This document shows positions 26,343-35,470 of a stretch of 64,000 nt of DNA, in pieces. The DNA lies in the NCBI GenBank assembly GCA_049598145.1, contig JBMYNJ010000002.1:27478-91477 (forward strand), written 5' to 3'. The notes beneath the pieces were generated by a model, which searched no databases, had not been told where the DNA came from, and was given only the letters and a program-made list of their open reading frames with translations. Origin of the DNA: WTJH01 sp049598145. GTDB lineage: Bacteria; Bacteroidota; Bacteroidia; Flavobacteriales; Flavobacteriaceae. Position 1 is the stretch's first letter; every line of letters begins with the position of its first letter. The position numbers and the translations under genes are program-made.

Positions 26343-27089
26343 TTACACTTCCGCTTTTATCCAATCATAGCCTTTGGCTTCCAGCTCCTTCGCTAGGTTT
26401 TCATCTCCGGATTTTACGATTTTACCGTCTAATAAAACATGTACATAATCAGGAACGATATAATCCAGCAAGCGTTGGTAGTGCGTGATCACTAACACGG
26501 CATTTTTTTCGGAACGCAAGGTGTTCACTCCGTTGGCCACAATTTTAAGGGCATCGATATCCAAACCGGAATCGGTTTCGTCTAAGATGGCCAACTGCGG
26601 TTCCAGCATGGCCATTTGGAAAATCTCATTTCTTTTTTTCTCCCCCCCAGAAAAACCTTCGTTCAAGGAACGAGACAAAAATTTGGAATCAATCTCTAAT
26701 AAAGCTGCCTTTTCTCGGATTTTTTTCAGCATCTCGTTTGCCGGCATTTCTTCCAAACCCTGTGCCACTCGGGAAGCGTTTATCGATGTCTTTACAAAGT
26801 TCGTCACCGATACTCCAGGGATTTCAACGGGATATTGGAAGGATAGGAAGATGCCTTTGTGCGCTCGAGTTTCTGCGTCCTCCTCATTGATGTTTTCCTG
26901 ATTAAATAAGATCTCTCCTGCAGTGATTTCGTAGTCCTCGTTTCCGGCAACTACCGACGAAAGGGTGCTTTTTCCCGATCCGTTCGGTCCCATAATCGCA
27001 TGGACTTCTCCGGGATTGATTTCCAGATCGATTCCTTTTAAAATCGGTTTGTCATCGATTTGAGCGTGTAAATTATTAATCTTTAACAT
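26343..27089 (-). CDS. sufC: Fe-S cluster assembly ATPase SufC
   Basis: A 248-residue ABC-type ATPase that drives the SufBD scaffold. Walker A GPNGSGKST lies near residue 34, the signature FSGGEKKRNEI near 146 and Walker B LAILDETDSGLD near 166. The frame extends upstream to 27155 inside sufB, but the ATG complementary to 27087-27089 (MLKINNLHAQI) is the normal start and leaves a 10-bp gap after sufB. Confidence 0.96.
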   Translation of the reverse strand: MLKINNLHAQIDDKPILKGIDLEINPGEVHAIMGPNGSGKSTLSSVVAGNEDYEITAGEILFNQENINEEDAETRAHKGIFLSFQYPVEIPGVSVTNFVKTSINASRVAQGLEEMPANEMLKKIREKAALLEIDSKFLSRSLNEGFSGGEKKRNEIFQMAMLEPQLAILDETDSGLDIDALKIVANGVNTLRSEKNAVLVITHYQRLLDYIVPDYVHVLLDGKIVKSGDENLAKELEAKGYDWIKAEV

Positions 27090-27099
27090 CGTATATGAT

Positions 27100-28545
27100 T
27101 TATCCCACCGAACCTTCGAGGGAAATTTCCAGTAATTTTTGAGCTTCCACGGCAAATTCCATGGGCAGTTTGTTCAGCACTTCTTTGCTAAAACCGTTTA
27201 CAATGAGAGCGATCGCTTTTTCGGTATCGATTCCACGTTGATTACAATAAAAAATCTGATCTTCTCCAATTTTGCTTGTGGTGGCTTCATGCTCGATTTG
27301 AGCGGAATTATTTTTCGCCTCGATATAAGGAAAAGTGTGGGCTCCACAGGCATTCCCCATCAGTAGGGAGTCGCATTGAGAGAAGTTTCGAGCATTTTTG
27401 GCGCGACTTCCCACCTGAACCAATCCCCGGTAACTGTTTTGGGACTGCCCGGCAGATATTCCCTTCGAAATAATGGTACTTCGGGTGTTTTTTCCCAAGT
27501 GGATCATTTTGGTTCCGGTATCCGCTTGTTGATGGTTGTTGGTCACAGCAATGGAATAAAACTCTCCTATCGAATGATCGCCTTTCAACACACAGGAAGG
27601 GTATTTCCATGTAACTGCAGAGCCGGTTTCTACTTGCGTCCATGAGATTTTGGAGCGGGTATGGCACAGCCCTCTTTTGGTTACAAAATTAAAGACCCCA
27701 CCTTTGCCTTCTTTATCTCCTGGATACCAGTTTTGAACCGTGGAATATTTAATCTCTGCATCGTCCATGGCAATCAGTTCTACGACAGCAGCATGTAATT
27801 GATTTTCGTCTCGGGAGGGCGCTGTACATCCTTCTAAATAACTGACATAACTGCTTTCATCGGCCACGACTAATGTTCGTTCGAACTGTCCTGTTCCCGC
27901 CTGATTGATCCGGAAATAGGTGGAGAGTTCCATGGGGCAGCGAACTCCTTTGGGGATATAACAAAAGGATCCATCTGAAAAGACTGCCGAATTCAACGCA
28001 GCAAAATAATTGTCTTTGGGTGGTACTACCGTACCGATATATTTTTGAACCAATTCCGGATGCTCTTGAATGGCCTCTGAAATGGAACAGAAAATGATGC
28101 CTTTTTCGGCTAAAGTTTCCTTAAAAGTAGTCGCTACAGAGACAGAGTCCATCACAATATCGACCGCAACTCCTGCAAGCTTTTTTTGTTCATCAAGAGA
28201 AATTCCGAGCTTATTAAAAGTCTCTAACAACTCGGGGTCTACCTCGTCTAAGCTTTTGTACTGATCTTTTTTCTTGGGAGCAGAATAATACGAAATGGCC
28301 TGATAATCGGGCTTTTGATAACTCACATTGGGCCAATCCGGCTCTTCCATTTGTTGCCATGCCCGGAAAGCTTCCAATCGCCATTCGGTCATCCATTCCG
28401 GTTCTTTTTTCTTTTGTGAGATCTTGCGAACGATTTCTTCGTTTAAACCCACCGGAAAAGTTTCCGATTCGATGTCGGTGTAGAAGCCGTATTCGTATTC
28501 TTTACTTTCAAGCTCTTTTTTTAATTCTTCCTCGGTATAACTCAT
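27100..28545 (-). CDS. sufB: Fe-S cluster assembly protein SufB
   Basis: A 481-residue scaffold subunit on which clusters are built with SufC and SufD. Characteristic stretches are GVRCPMELSTYFRIN near residue 202, YLEGCTAPSRDENQLH near 237 and the C-terminal IEHEATTSKIGEDQIFY. It follows sufA by 10 bp and is the longest gene of the operon. Confidence 0.97.
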   Translation of the reverse strand: MSYTEEELKKELESKEYEYGFYTDIESETFPVGLNEEIVRKISQKKKEPEWMTEWRLEAFRAWQQMEEPDWPNVSYQKPDYQAISYYSAPKKKDQYKSLDEVDPELLETFNKLGISLDEQKKLAGVAVDIVMDSVSVATTFKETLAEKGIIFCSISEAIQEHPELVQKYIGTVVPPKDNYFAALNSAVFSDGSFCYIPKGVRCPMELSTYFRINQAGTGQFERTLVVADESSYVSYLEGCTAPSRDENQLHAAVVELIAMDDAEIKYSTVQNWYPGDKEGKGGVFNFVTKRGLCHTRSKISWTQVETGSAVTWKYPSCVLKGDHSIGEFYSIAVTNNHQQADTGTKMIHLGKNTRSTIISKGISAGQSQNSYRGLVQVGSRAKNARNFSQCDSLLMGNACGAHTFPYIEAKNNSAQIEHEATTSKIGEDQIFYCNQRGIDTEKAIALIVNGFSKEVLNKLPMEFAVEAQKLLEISLEGSVG

Positions 28546-28555
28546 CTACATTAGT

Positions 28556-28885
28556 TTAAAGCGAAAAACTCTCTCCACAACCACAGGTTCGCTGGGCATT
28601 AGGATTTTCAAAAACAAAGCCCTTTCCATTCAGGCCCCCTGAATATTCGAGTGTGGTCCCAGCCAAATACAACAGGCTTTTTTTGTCCACCACAATCCGC
28701 ACTTGGTTGTCTTCAAATATGCGATCGGCATCGGAGGCTTCTCGGTCAAAATGAAGTTCGTAAGACAATCCGGAACATCCACCACTTTTAACTCCTACCC
28801 GAATAAAATCGGTTGTAGGGTTAAACCCATCTTCTCGCATCAATTGCTCGGCTTTTGTACGAGCGGAATTAGCAACTTTTATCAT
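28556..28885 (-). CDS. sufA: HesB/IscA-type Fe-S assembly protein (SufA)
   Basis: A 109-residue A-type carrier. The three conserved cysteines are visible in GGCSGLSYELHFD and at the C-terminus in RTCGCGESFSL. The frame is open to 28915, but ATG complementary to 28883-28885 gives MIKVANSARTKAEQLM, the expected start. It is first in the suf operon, with a TAnnTTTG box 29 bp upstream. Confidence 0.94.
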   Translation of the reverse strand: MIKVANSARTKAEQLMREDGFNPTTDFIRVGVKSGGCSGLSYELHFDREASDADRIFEDNQVRIVVDKKSLLYLAGTTLEYSGGLNGKGFVFENPNAQRTCGCGESFSL

Positions 28886-28914
28886 TTCAAAAACCTTTAA
28901 GGGTAATCGAACCA

Positions 28915-28922
28915 CAAATATA
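28915..28922 (-). promoter_or_regulatory. -7 box (TATATTTG) of the suf operon
   Basis: An exact match to TAnnTTTG before sufA, in the 87-bp gap after the diheme peroxidase gene. Nothing resembling an IscR or Fur operator was identifiable by eye. Confidence 0.55.
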
Positions 28923-28972
28923 CAACGAATCGCACGGAAAACCCTTAGTTTTGAATGGTTTTCCCTATGAAA

Positions 28973-30055
28973 CTATTGGTCTTGCTGATCGGGTCGGTGT
29001 GCGGGATTTTGGATAAAGTTTAAATCGTCTAATGTTCTTAAAAAAGCAATCAGGTCTTGCTTATCGGCTGGACTTAGATGCACCCCTCCTTGGGCTACAT
29101 TTTTCATGAGAGGGTCTACAGTAGCCGAATATTGCAACCCTTCCGAATAATGATCGATCACTTCGCGGAGCGTTCGAAAGCGACCGTCGTGCATATAAGG
29201 GGCTGTAAATGAGAGATTCCGCAAAGACGGCGTGCGGAATTTTCCATTGTCGTTGGGATCGCCCGTTACCCTACCTAAACCGAGATCAGAAAATTCTTGA
29301 TCCAAAGCATTGTTGTGAAAATCGTTATCGGTCCACAAGGGGTTGTTGGGGTTGCCATGACAATGAAAGCAATCGCCCCGTTCTTCGTCCATAAAAACCG
29401 CTAACCCATTTTGTTCATTTGGGCTTAAAGTGGCATTCCCTCTCAGGTAGCGATCAAATTTAGAATCGGCAGAAATCAGTGTCCGTTCGAATTGAGCGAT
29501 GACTTTAACTACGACTACTGAATCGATTGGATGGTCTCCAAAAGCGGCTTCAAAAAGGGAAGGATATTCCGGGTGATTTTGCAAACGGTCGGCAATTTGG
29601 TTCCAATCGGCATGCATTTCAATCGGATTCGTTACCGGTTCAAAGGCTTGCCCCTCCAGATGGATTTCTTTGCCGTCCCAGGCGAAGCGGCTGTTGTAGT
29701 TCCAGGCTAGATTAAACAAAGGCATCGAATTTCGAGTTCCAGGCACTCCAGCAATGCCTAAGCTCACTGCCCTTCGATCGCTAAATCCATGTTCGGGCAT
29801 GTGGCAATTGGCACAGGCCAGCTGTCGATTTCCGGATAAGATTGGATCGAAAAATAAGCGTTTACCCAAAGCAATTCCTTCTACGGTAAGGGGATTATTT
29901 TCAGGAATTACCGGAGGAATGAGATAGTCTTCAAACAATTGGGGAATTTCCAAAGTGTAGGGGGTGGGCTGGTAGGGGGATACTTCAGGATCGTTAGAAC
30001 TACATGCCATCAAAGCCAAAATTGGCCCGAAAAAGAAAAGTTGTTTAAGTTTCAT
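28973..30055 (-). CDS. diheme cytochrome c peroxidase family protein, probably MbnH/MauG-like
   Basis: A 360-residue lipoprotein (lipobox LALMACSS) of the bacterial CcP/MauG family with two heme sites, CANCH and CFHCH. Because an MbnP gene precedes it directly with an ATGA overlap (30052-30055), the closest functional model is MbnH. That diheme enzyme oxidises a tryptophan of its partner MbnP to kynurenine, which creates a copper site. A plain H2O2-scavenging cytochrome c peroxidase remains possible, since axial ligands cannot be told by eye. The start complementary to 30053-30055 is chosen for the overlap and a normal signal peptide. Confidence 0.88.
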   Translation of the reverse strand: MKLKQLFFFGPILALMACSSNDPEVSPYQPTPYTLEIPQLFEDYLIPPVIPENNPLTVEGIALGKRLFFDPILSGNRQLACANCHMPEHGFSDRRAVSLGIAGVPGTRNSMPLFNLAWNYNSRFAWDGKEIHLEGQAFEPVTNPIEMHADWNQIADRLQNHPEYPSLFEAAFGDHPIDSVVVVKVIAQFERTLISADSKFDRYLRGNATLSPNEQNGLAVFMDEERGDCFHCHGNPNNPLWTDNDFHNNALDQEFSDLGLGRVTGDPNDNGKFRTPSLRNLSFTAPYMHDGRFRTLREVIDHYSEGLQYSATVDPLMKNVAQGGVHLSPADKQDLIAFLRTLDDLNFIQNPAHRPDQQDQ

Positions 30056-30816
30056 GGACTTGGCCAACGGAAGACCGAAGCTCCGTTTTGTTTCATTTTT
30101 AATTGGGCTGCAAAGTTAGGCATCAGCATAGTGTTCCATTGAGTGAGGTCCCAAGTATAAGGATTTTCAAACCACTCATGCACTTGCATTTCCACAGTTA
30201 AAGAAGCGTTTTCACCGACTTCAAAATCTCCTAACTGCACTTGAAAGGCTGTTTCTTGCAACTGCAGATTATTGGGGTCCGAACGGTCGGCTGCACGGAT
30301 CATGTGGTAGTTATAATTCTGTGGAGAATCCTCTCCTATTTGGAATTTACCGTCCAGTTGTAAATAGTGATAGCCTCCGCCTAAAGCTGCCGGAACATTC
30401 CAATTGGCAGAGTTTAAATCTGCATATACCCCATCGATATTATCTTCATCCAAAAAGCCAAAAACAAAATCCAATTGGGCATAATCCCCCACAGGAAAGT
30501 CTTCCCCTAATGCTATGCTAAGAGTAGCTTCTTGTGAAAGATCAATTAAAAAATAATTGGGGTTTACAGAATATGAAGTTCCATCATCCCTTAGCAGTTG
30601 AATATTAGAAATTAAATAGCGTAAGCGTTCCACACTCAAGGTTTCACCGTGTGCGTTGTAATATTGGATTTGCCCCAACTCGTTCGCTGTAATTAATTGC
30701 TGATGCCAACTGTGTTTGAAGTTCAACACTACAGAAGTTTGGTTTTCACTCGCTGTGGAGCAGTTTGCCAAAAACAAAAACACTAGACCCACAAAAAAGA
30801 ATCGAACAATTTTCAT
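30052..30816 (-). CDS. MbnP-family copper-binding lipoprotein
   Basis: A 254-residue lipoprotein (lipobox FLANCSTA) of the MbnP family. Features seen are the N-terminal strand VVLNFKHSW, the RLRYLISNIQLL block typical of the family, a long acidic middle with FGFLDEDNIDG, GGYHYLQLDGKF and the Trp-rich end EWFENPYTWDLTQW. Known MbnP proteins bind copper after tryptophan modification by MbnH. It is directly adjacent to the propeller lipoprotein upstream (0 bp) and coupled to the peroxidase downstream. No methanobactin precursor or TonB receptor is next to it. Confidence 0.88.
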   Translation of the reverse strand: MKIVRFFFVGLVFLFLANCSTASENQTSVVLNFKHSWHQQLITANELGQIQYYNAHGETLSVERLRYLISNIQLLRDDGTSYSVNPNYFLIDLSQEATLSIALGEDFPVGDYAQLDFVFGFLDEDNIDGVYADLNSANWNVPAALGGGYHYLQLDGKFQIGEDSPQNYNYHMIRAADRSDPNNLQLQETAFQVQLGDFEVGENASLTVEMQVHEWFENPYTWDLTQWNTMLMPNFAAQLKMKQNGASVFRWPSP

Positions 30817-32136
30817 TTAAGGAATTAAGTGAGTTACAAAAATATCATTAAATCCCATATGCGTAGAGATGTCCCCGTCACTACTTGCGGTGGTCCCCAC
30901 CACCAAATAGCCTTGCTCGGGATGGGCAGCGATCCCATACGCCCGATCGAAATCGCTTCCCCCCCAACTTTTTTGCCAAAGGAGATTCCCTTGAGCATCA
31001 ATCGCAAAGGCCAAAGCATCATTATAACCTTTGTTTTCAGTAAAATCACCTGTGGAAGACCGACTACTTCCTACCACAACTAATCCGCCTAGTGGGGTAG
31101 CAATGGCCTGAAAAGCTGAATCGAAATCGGAACCTCCGTAGGATTTTTCCCAAATGACTTGTGCCTCTGCATCAATTTTAACGACCCAAATGTCTGCACC
31201 CCCCAAATTTCGGATTAAATCTCCATCCGAACTACGACTATCCCCAACGAGATAAAAACTCCCATTGGAACCCGGAGCGATTGCATGAAAATTTTCTATT
31301 TGACTGCCGCCAAAATTGGCCTGCTGAATCAATTCCCCAGCAGGACTCAAAACCAAAAGCCAGGCGTCGTAACTCCCCCTATTTTGGGCGACATCAAAAT
31401 CATCGCTATCAGAAGTTCCCAACACATAAAGATTTCCATTATCCGCCACTTCAAGGGCATAAGCTGTGTCTGTATTGGTTCCTCCAAAATAGCGACTCCA
31501 GCGCAAATCCCCTTCCGGACTTAAGCGCATCACCCAATAGTCGCCTCCAGCGTGCTTCGCATAAGTCTTTGCCGAATAATCTCCCAGACCGCCAGAAGCC
31601 GATACATCCAAAATGCCGCTGACAACCAAGTCGCCATCCGAAAGTTCAACCACATCATAGGCTGTTTCTACTCCAGCAAAACCATAAGAGCGTTCCCAGA
31701 TGATGGCGCCTTCCCGACTAAACTTTTGCAGCCAAAAATCTTGGAGTCCTGCTGTAGGAGTATTTCCCAAAGTGCTGGTCGTTCCGCCAACCATTAACCA
31801 ATGTTCATCGGACAGCAGAATCATCTGCGTAGGACGATCATCCCCTTGGGCTCCAAAGGCGAATTGATCTTGTAGATTGTGATCTGCAGAAAACTTTAAG
31901 AGCCAAAAATCATAGTCGTTCCCCTGGCGTGCAAGGCCTGGGATTTGAGTGCTTTGGGTTTCTGCCAGTACCCAATAGTTCCCCTCTGAAGTAAAATGGA
32001 CATCCAAAGCTTGTTCGTTTCGCTCCCCCCCGAAAGTTTGCAAATAAATACTTTGGGCAGTTCCTACGGTTGGGGATTCGCCTTTCTGACAAGCAAGTAG
32101 CATCCCCAAAAAAGCACAGATTACCAAACGTAACAT
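30817..32136 (-). CDS. repeat-containing (beta-propeller-like) lipoprotein
   Basis: A 439-residue lipoprotein (lipobox GMLLACQK). The body is seven or more imperfect repeats of about 50 residues, each with a W.....GG or WE.SYGG strand, a hydrophobic VVVG or LVVGTT strand, and a SSDGD or SSTGDF turn. This pattern suggests a beta-propeller on the outer membrane. I cannot name a ligand or enzyme activity. Its place in an operon with MbnP and the diheme enzyme suggests a supporting role in the same process. Confidence 0.75.
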   Translation of the reverse strand: MLRLVICAFLGMLLACQKGESPTVGTAQSIYLQTFGGERNEQALDVHFTSEGNYWVLAETQSTQIPGLARQGNDYDFWLLKFSADHNLQDQFAFGAQGDDRPTQMILLSDEHWLMVGGTTSTLGNTPTAGLQDFWLQKFSREGAIIWERSYGFAGVETAYDVVELSDGDLVVSGILDVSASGGLGDYSAKTYAKHAGGDYWVMRLSPEGDLRWSRYFGGTNTDTAYALEVADNGNLYVLGTSDSDDFDVAQNRGSYDAWLLVLSPAGELIQQANFGGSQIENFHAIAPGSNGSFYLVGDSRSSDGDLIRNLGGADIWVVKIDAEAQVIWEKSYGGSDFDSAFQAIATPLGGLVVVGSSRSSTGDFTENKGYNDALAFAIDAQGNLLWQKSWGGSDFDRAYGIAAHPEQGYLVVGTTASSDGDISTHMGFNDIFVTHLIP

Positions 32137-32145
32137 AAATAGTAT

Positions 32146-33426
32146 CTAATCAGAAGCGCGAACCAAGAAGAGTCCGTTATCGGAATCGTTAATGGCAATC
32201 ACCCCACTTTCAAAAAATGGGTAGACGTTCCAAACCCCATTAAAACTGGCGTTGTCGTGAGCTGGATAGGTGTCAAAAAAACGGATCTCAGTCATATTTC
32301 CGTTAGCAATATCTGAAATATCAATCTCTCGAAGTCCTGCAGTATAATTAGCCAAGTAAAAACTGTCGTCTTTTACATATCCATTGTGATCAATAGCCCG
32401 GGTGGTTCCTTCATAGATATGATGTAAAGTAGGATTGTCTAAATCGGACAGGTCAAACACAAAAGTTCGGGTGTTATTTCCAAAATTATTTTCATCCAAC
32501 TCATCCCCTAAATAGGCAAAATGGTGGGTTTCATCCATCCAAACCTGATGGGTATATCCATGATTGTTGTATTCGATTTCTGCGATTAAAGTGGGGTTGT
32601 CTTTATCCGTTACATCCACGATGACCAAACGATTGTTTTGCATATTTCCTTGGCTATTACTCCCCAAATAAATCTCTCGCCCCTGATGGTCGGGATCGGC
32701 CCCCTGATAATTGAAAATATGGGCGTCATGTGTATAGCCGGCTTCTGCAAATCCCCCAGCATCTCTGGGGCTTTGAGGGACGTTAATGTCAATAAATTTT
32801 GGCCCTCCAGCATAATCGTCTGATCCAACCACATAGGCAACACCACTTGTAGTATTGATGGCAATATTATGGGCCCCTCCAAAACTGGTTAAACGCGCAT
32901 CTGTGGTAAAAGTGGTAAAATTCTCAACATTTCGAAGACGTGTAAGGTCAAACACTTGCATGCCATGGCCATCAATTTCACTGACGATAAACGCATGATT
33001 TTCATATACTTTAATATCGCGCCAAATATCACCGGTACCAGATCGGGCAGTCGGGAGTTTACCTAAGTAAATTGGAGCGGATGGATCGGAAATATCGACA
33101 AATCCTACCCCATCGGTCAAACCATTTAAGACGTATTCTTTTCCGCTTTCTGGGTCCGTCCATCCCCAATTGTCGTTCCCTGCTTGGCTCCCAAAAACTT
33201 CTAAAGAAATATAAGCAAGTAAATCAAATCCATCGCAGGGATAATTCCCCGCCATGCCGTTTACACAGGGGGCTCCTGTATTTTGAATTACCACTAACGG
33301 GGGCAAACTTGGATTAGGATTTTGAGTGTTGGGGGTTTGAGAATCCGGAGTTGGGGCAGGTGAATCATCTGAATTACAAGAAACCAACAAAAGCATCAAG
33401 ATTAGGAAAGTGATCTTTAATTTCAT
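32146..33426 (-). CDS. choice-of-anchor B (LVIVD-repeat) lipoprotein
   Basis: A 426-residue lipoprotein (lipobox LLVSCNSDD) followed by a low-complexity Pro/Asn/Thr linker, then a propeller of LVIVD-type repeats (VDISDPSAPIYLGK, VDVTDKDNPTLIAE, FDLSDLDNPTLHH). These match the choice-of-anchor B family found on Bacteroidota cell surfaces. The frame opens at 33474 but ATG complementary to 33424-33426 gives the proper signal peptide. It is first in the operon that ends with MbnP and the diheme peroxidase. Confidence 0.88.
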   Translation of the reverse strand: MKLKITFLILMLLLVSCNSDDSPAPTPDSQTPNTQNPNPSLPPLVVIQNTGAPCVNGMAGNYPCDGFDLLAYISLEVFGSQAGNDNWGWTDPESGKEYVLNGLTDGVGFVDISDPSAPIYLGKLPTARSGTGDIWRDIKVYENHAFIVSEIDGHGMQVFDLTRLRNVENFTTFTTDARLTSFGGAHNIAINTTSGVAYVVGSDDYAGGPKFIDINVPQSPRDAGGFAEAGYTHDAHIFNYQGADPDHQGREIYLGSNSQGNMQNNRLVIVDVTDKDNPTLIAEIEYNNHGYTHQVWMDETHHFAYLGDELDENNFGNNTRTFVFDLSDLDNPTLHHIYEGTTRAIDHNGYVKDDSFYLANYTAGLREIDISDIANGNMTEIRFFDTYPAHDNASFNGVWNVYPFFESGVIAINDSDNGLFLVRASD

Positions 33427-33446
33427 AACGTCTTTGTAAGAATCTT

Positions 33447-33454
33447 CAAAGATA
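33447..33454 (-). promoter_or_regulatory. -7 box (TATCTTTG) for the MbnP/diheme operon
   Basis: An exact TAnnTTTG match 20 bp before the choice-of-anchor B gene, in the 108-bp divergent region shared with thiL. Confidence 0.55.
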
Positions 33455-33522
33455 TAATTAATCGATTGTTTCACCAGACCTATGAAATGTTTAACTATTT
33501 ATTGGCTCTCGCAGAGGTTGCT

Positions 33523-33530
33523 TATTTTTG
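33523..33530 (+). promoter_or_regulatory. -7 box (TATTTTTG) of thiL
   Basis: An exact TAnnTTTG match ending only four bases before the thiL ATG. The start of transcription would fall at or very near the start codon. Confidence 0.55.
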
Positions 33531-33534
33531 CTCC

Positions 33535-34578
33535 ATGTTTGAAGATAAAAATCCCCAACGTACCCCTTTACAAGATTTAGGCGAATTTGGAATTATTAAG
33601 CATCTAACCCAACACTTTTCACTCGCAAATCAAAGTTCAGTTCTTGGTGTGGGAGACGATGCAGCCATTATTGAACATTCGGATGCCAGCTTAGTGACTA
33701 CTGATTTACTATTGGAGGGGATTCATTTCGATTTATCTTATGTCCCCTTAAAGCACTTAGGCTATAAAGCTGTTGTTGTTAACCTCTCGGATATTTATGC
33801 CATGGGTGGCATTCCAACCCAATTTACGGTGGGTATTGGCGTCTCCAATCGATTTCCTTTAGAAGCCCTTGAGGAACTTTATTCCGGGATGGCGTTGGCC
33901 TGTAAAAAATACGAAGTTGACCTGGTCGGCGGAGATACAAGCAGTAGCCGTCAAGGCTTAATTCTTTCCATTACTGCTCTAGGTACGGTTCCTTCCGGAA
34001 AGGCCTTTAAACGATCGGGGGCGCAGGAAGGCGATCTTCTTTTAGTGAGTGGAGACCTAGGGGCTGCCTACATGGGCTTGCAGGTATTGGAGCGCGAAAA
34101 AGCAGTTTTTGAAGTCAACCCACAAAATCAGCCGGATTTGTCTGATTATTCCTACTGCGTGGGGCGTCAACTCAAGCCCGAGGCCCGAAAAGATGTGATT
34201 GAACTGCTTCGCGAATTGGAAATTCAACCCACGTCTATGATCGATATCAGTGATGGTCTATCCTCTGAGGTTTTGCATCTGACCCAGGCTTCAGACCTTG
34301 GCTGTGCTTTGTATGAAGATAAAATTCCCATGGACCCAGAAATGCTGAAGCTCTGCGATGAATTTAAACTCCCGAATACTACGGCCGCCCTTGAAGGTGG
34401 GGAAGACTACGAATTGCTTTTTTCCATCGCGCCTGAGGAGTTTGCCAAGCTTAAAGATCATCCTTACATCACTCCCATTGGACATTTTAAACCCAAAACA
34501 GAAGGCGTGCATCTCATTACCGGACTCGGCCAGCAGATAGAGCTAAGAGCGCAGGGATGGAAAAACTTTAAAGATTAG
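33535..34578 (+). CDS. thiL: thiamine-monophosphate kinase
   Basis: A 347-residue PurM-like kinase making thiamine diphosphate from thiamine monophosphate. Motifs: VGDDAAII near residue 38, the VVNLSDIYAMGG block near 80, MIDISDGLS near 240 and the C-terminal GGEDYELLFS. The frame is open from 33466, but ATG 33535 gives the conserved MFEDKNPQRTPLQDLGEFGII start and sits right after a -7 box. Stop codons of thiL and the ZIP gene are interleaved in 34575-34578. Confidence 0.95.
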   Translation: MFEDKNPQRTPLQDLGEFGIIKHLTQHFSLANQSSVLGVGDDAAIIEHSDASLVTTDLLLEGIHFDLSYVPLKHLGYKAVVVNLSDIYAMGGIPTQFTVGIGVSNRFPLEALEELYSGMALACKKYEVDLVGGDTSSSRQGLILSITALGTVPSGKAFKRSGAQEGDLLLVSGDLGAAYMGLQVLEREKAVFEVNPQNQPDLSDYSYCVGRQLKPEARKDVIELLRELEIQPTSMIDISDGLSSEVLHLTQASDLGCALYEDKIPMDPEMLKLCDEFKLPNTTAALEGGEDYELLFSIAPEEFAKLKDHPYITPIGHFKPKTEGVHLITGLGQQIELRAQGWKNFKD

Positions 34579-35390
34579 CCCAAAGCCACATCAAGGGTCA
34601 TCATCACGATAAACCCTCCAATAAACCCCAGCGTAGCAATATCGGTATACTTATCCAACTGAGTTTCGGGGATCACTTCTTCCACAACTACAAAAATCAT
34701 AGCACCTGCTGCGAAAGCCAAGGCGTAGGGTAGGATGGGCGTAAAAAAGGTTACGGCAAGTGCCCCCAAAACGGCAGCTACAGGCTCTACTGCAGCAGAC
34801 AACTGTCCGTACCAAAAACTTTTGAATCGGCTCACCCCCTGCCTACGTAAGGGCATGGAAACAGCTATTCCTTCAGGAAAGTTTTGGATTCCAATACCGA
34901 TCGCCAAAACCACAGCACCAGCGATGGAAGCTTCGGGTAATCCTGCAGCTACTCCACCAAACAATACCCCTACGGCCAAGCCCTCAGGAATATTGTGTAA
35001 GGTAATTGCCAAAACCAAAAGGGTGGTGCGTCTCCAAGGTGTTTTGATCCCCTCACTTTCTTTGAAATTAATATGGATATGGGGTAAAATCTTGTCTAAA
35101 CCAAAAATAAAAAGGGCCCCTAAACCAAAACCAATAACAGAAGGAAACACCTTCTGAAACCCCTCCCCAGGACTCATTTCAATTCCTGGCGCCAACAAAC
35201 TCCAAAAACTCGCCGCTACCATAACGCCCCCGGTAAATCCAAGCATTCCATCTAAGACCGCTCGATTCATGGATCGGAACAAAAAAACAAAAGAAGCTCC
35301 AAAAGCAGTTAGTCCCCAGGTAAACAGCGTGGCATACAGCGCTCCTAAAATGGGACTGGTATTTTCGAAAAATTCAAGGATGAATTCCAT
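34575..35390 (-). CDS. ZIP family metal transporter
   Basis: A 271-residue inner-membrane protein with eight or so helices. The metal-binding signatures of the family are present: HNIPEGLAVGV in helix IV and QNFPEGIAVSMPLRR in helix V. It probably imports zinc or another divalent metal. The frame is open to 35411; ATG complementary to 35388-35390 (MEFILEFFENTSP) is preferred. It is monocistronic and convergent with thiL. Confidence 0.92.
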   Translation of the reverse strand: MEFILEFFENTSPILGALYATLFTWGLTAFGASFVFLFRSMNRAVLDGMLGFTGGVMVAASFWSLLAPGIEMSPGEGFQKVFPSVIGFGLGALFIFGLDKILPHIHINFKESEGIKTPWRRTTLLVLAITLHNIPEGLAVGVLFGGVAAGLPEASIAGAVVLAIGIGIQNFPEGIAVSMPLRRQGVSRFKSFWYGQLSAAVEPVAAVLGALAVTFFTPILPYALAFAAGAMIFVVVEEVIPETQLDKYTDIATLGFIGGFIVMMTLDVALG

Positions 35391-35470
35391 GGATGTTTGG
35401 TTTCTAAGCACAAAAATACAGAATTATATTGTGCTACAAATTCGAGAGGGTTAGTGGGATTTGTGTACTT

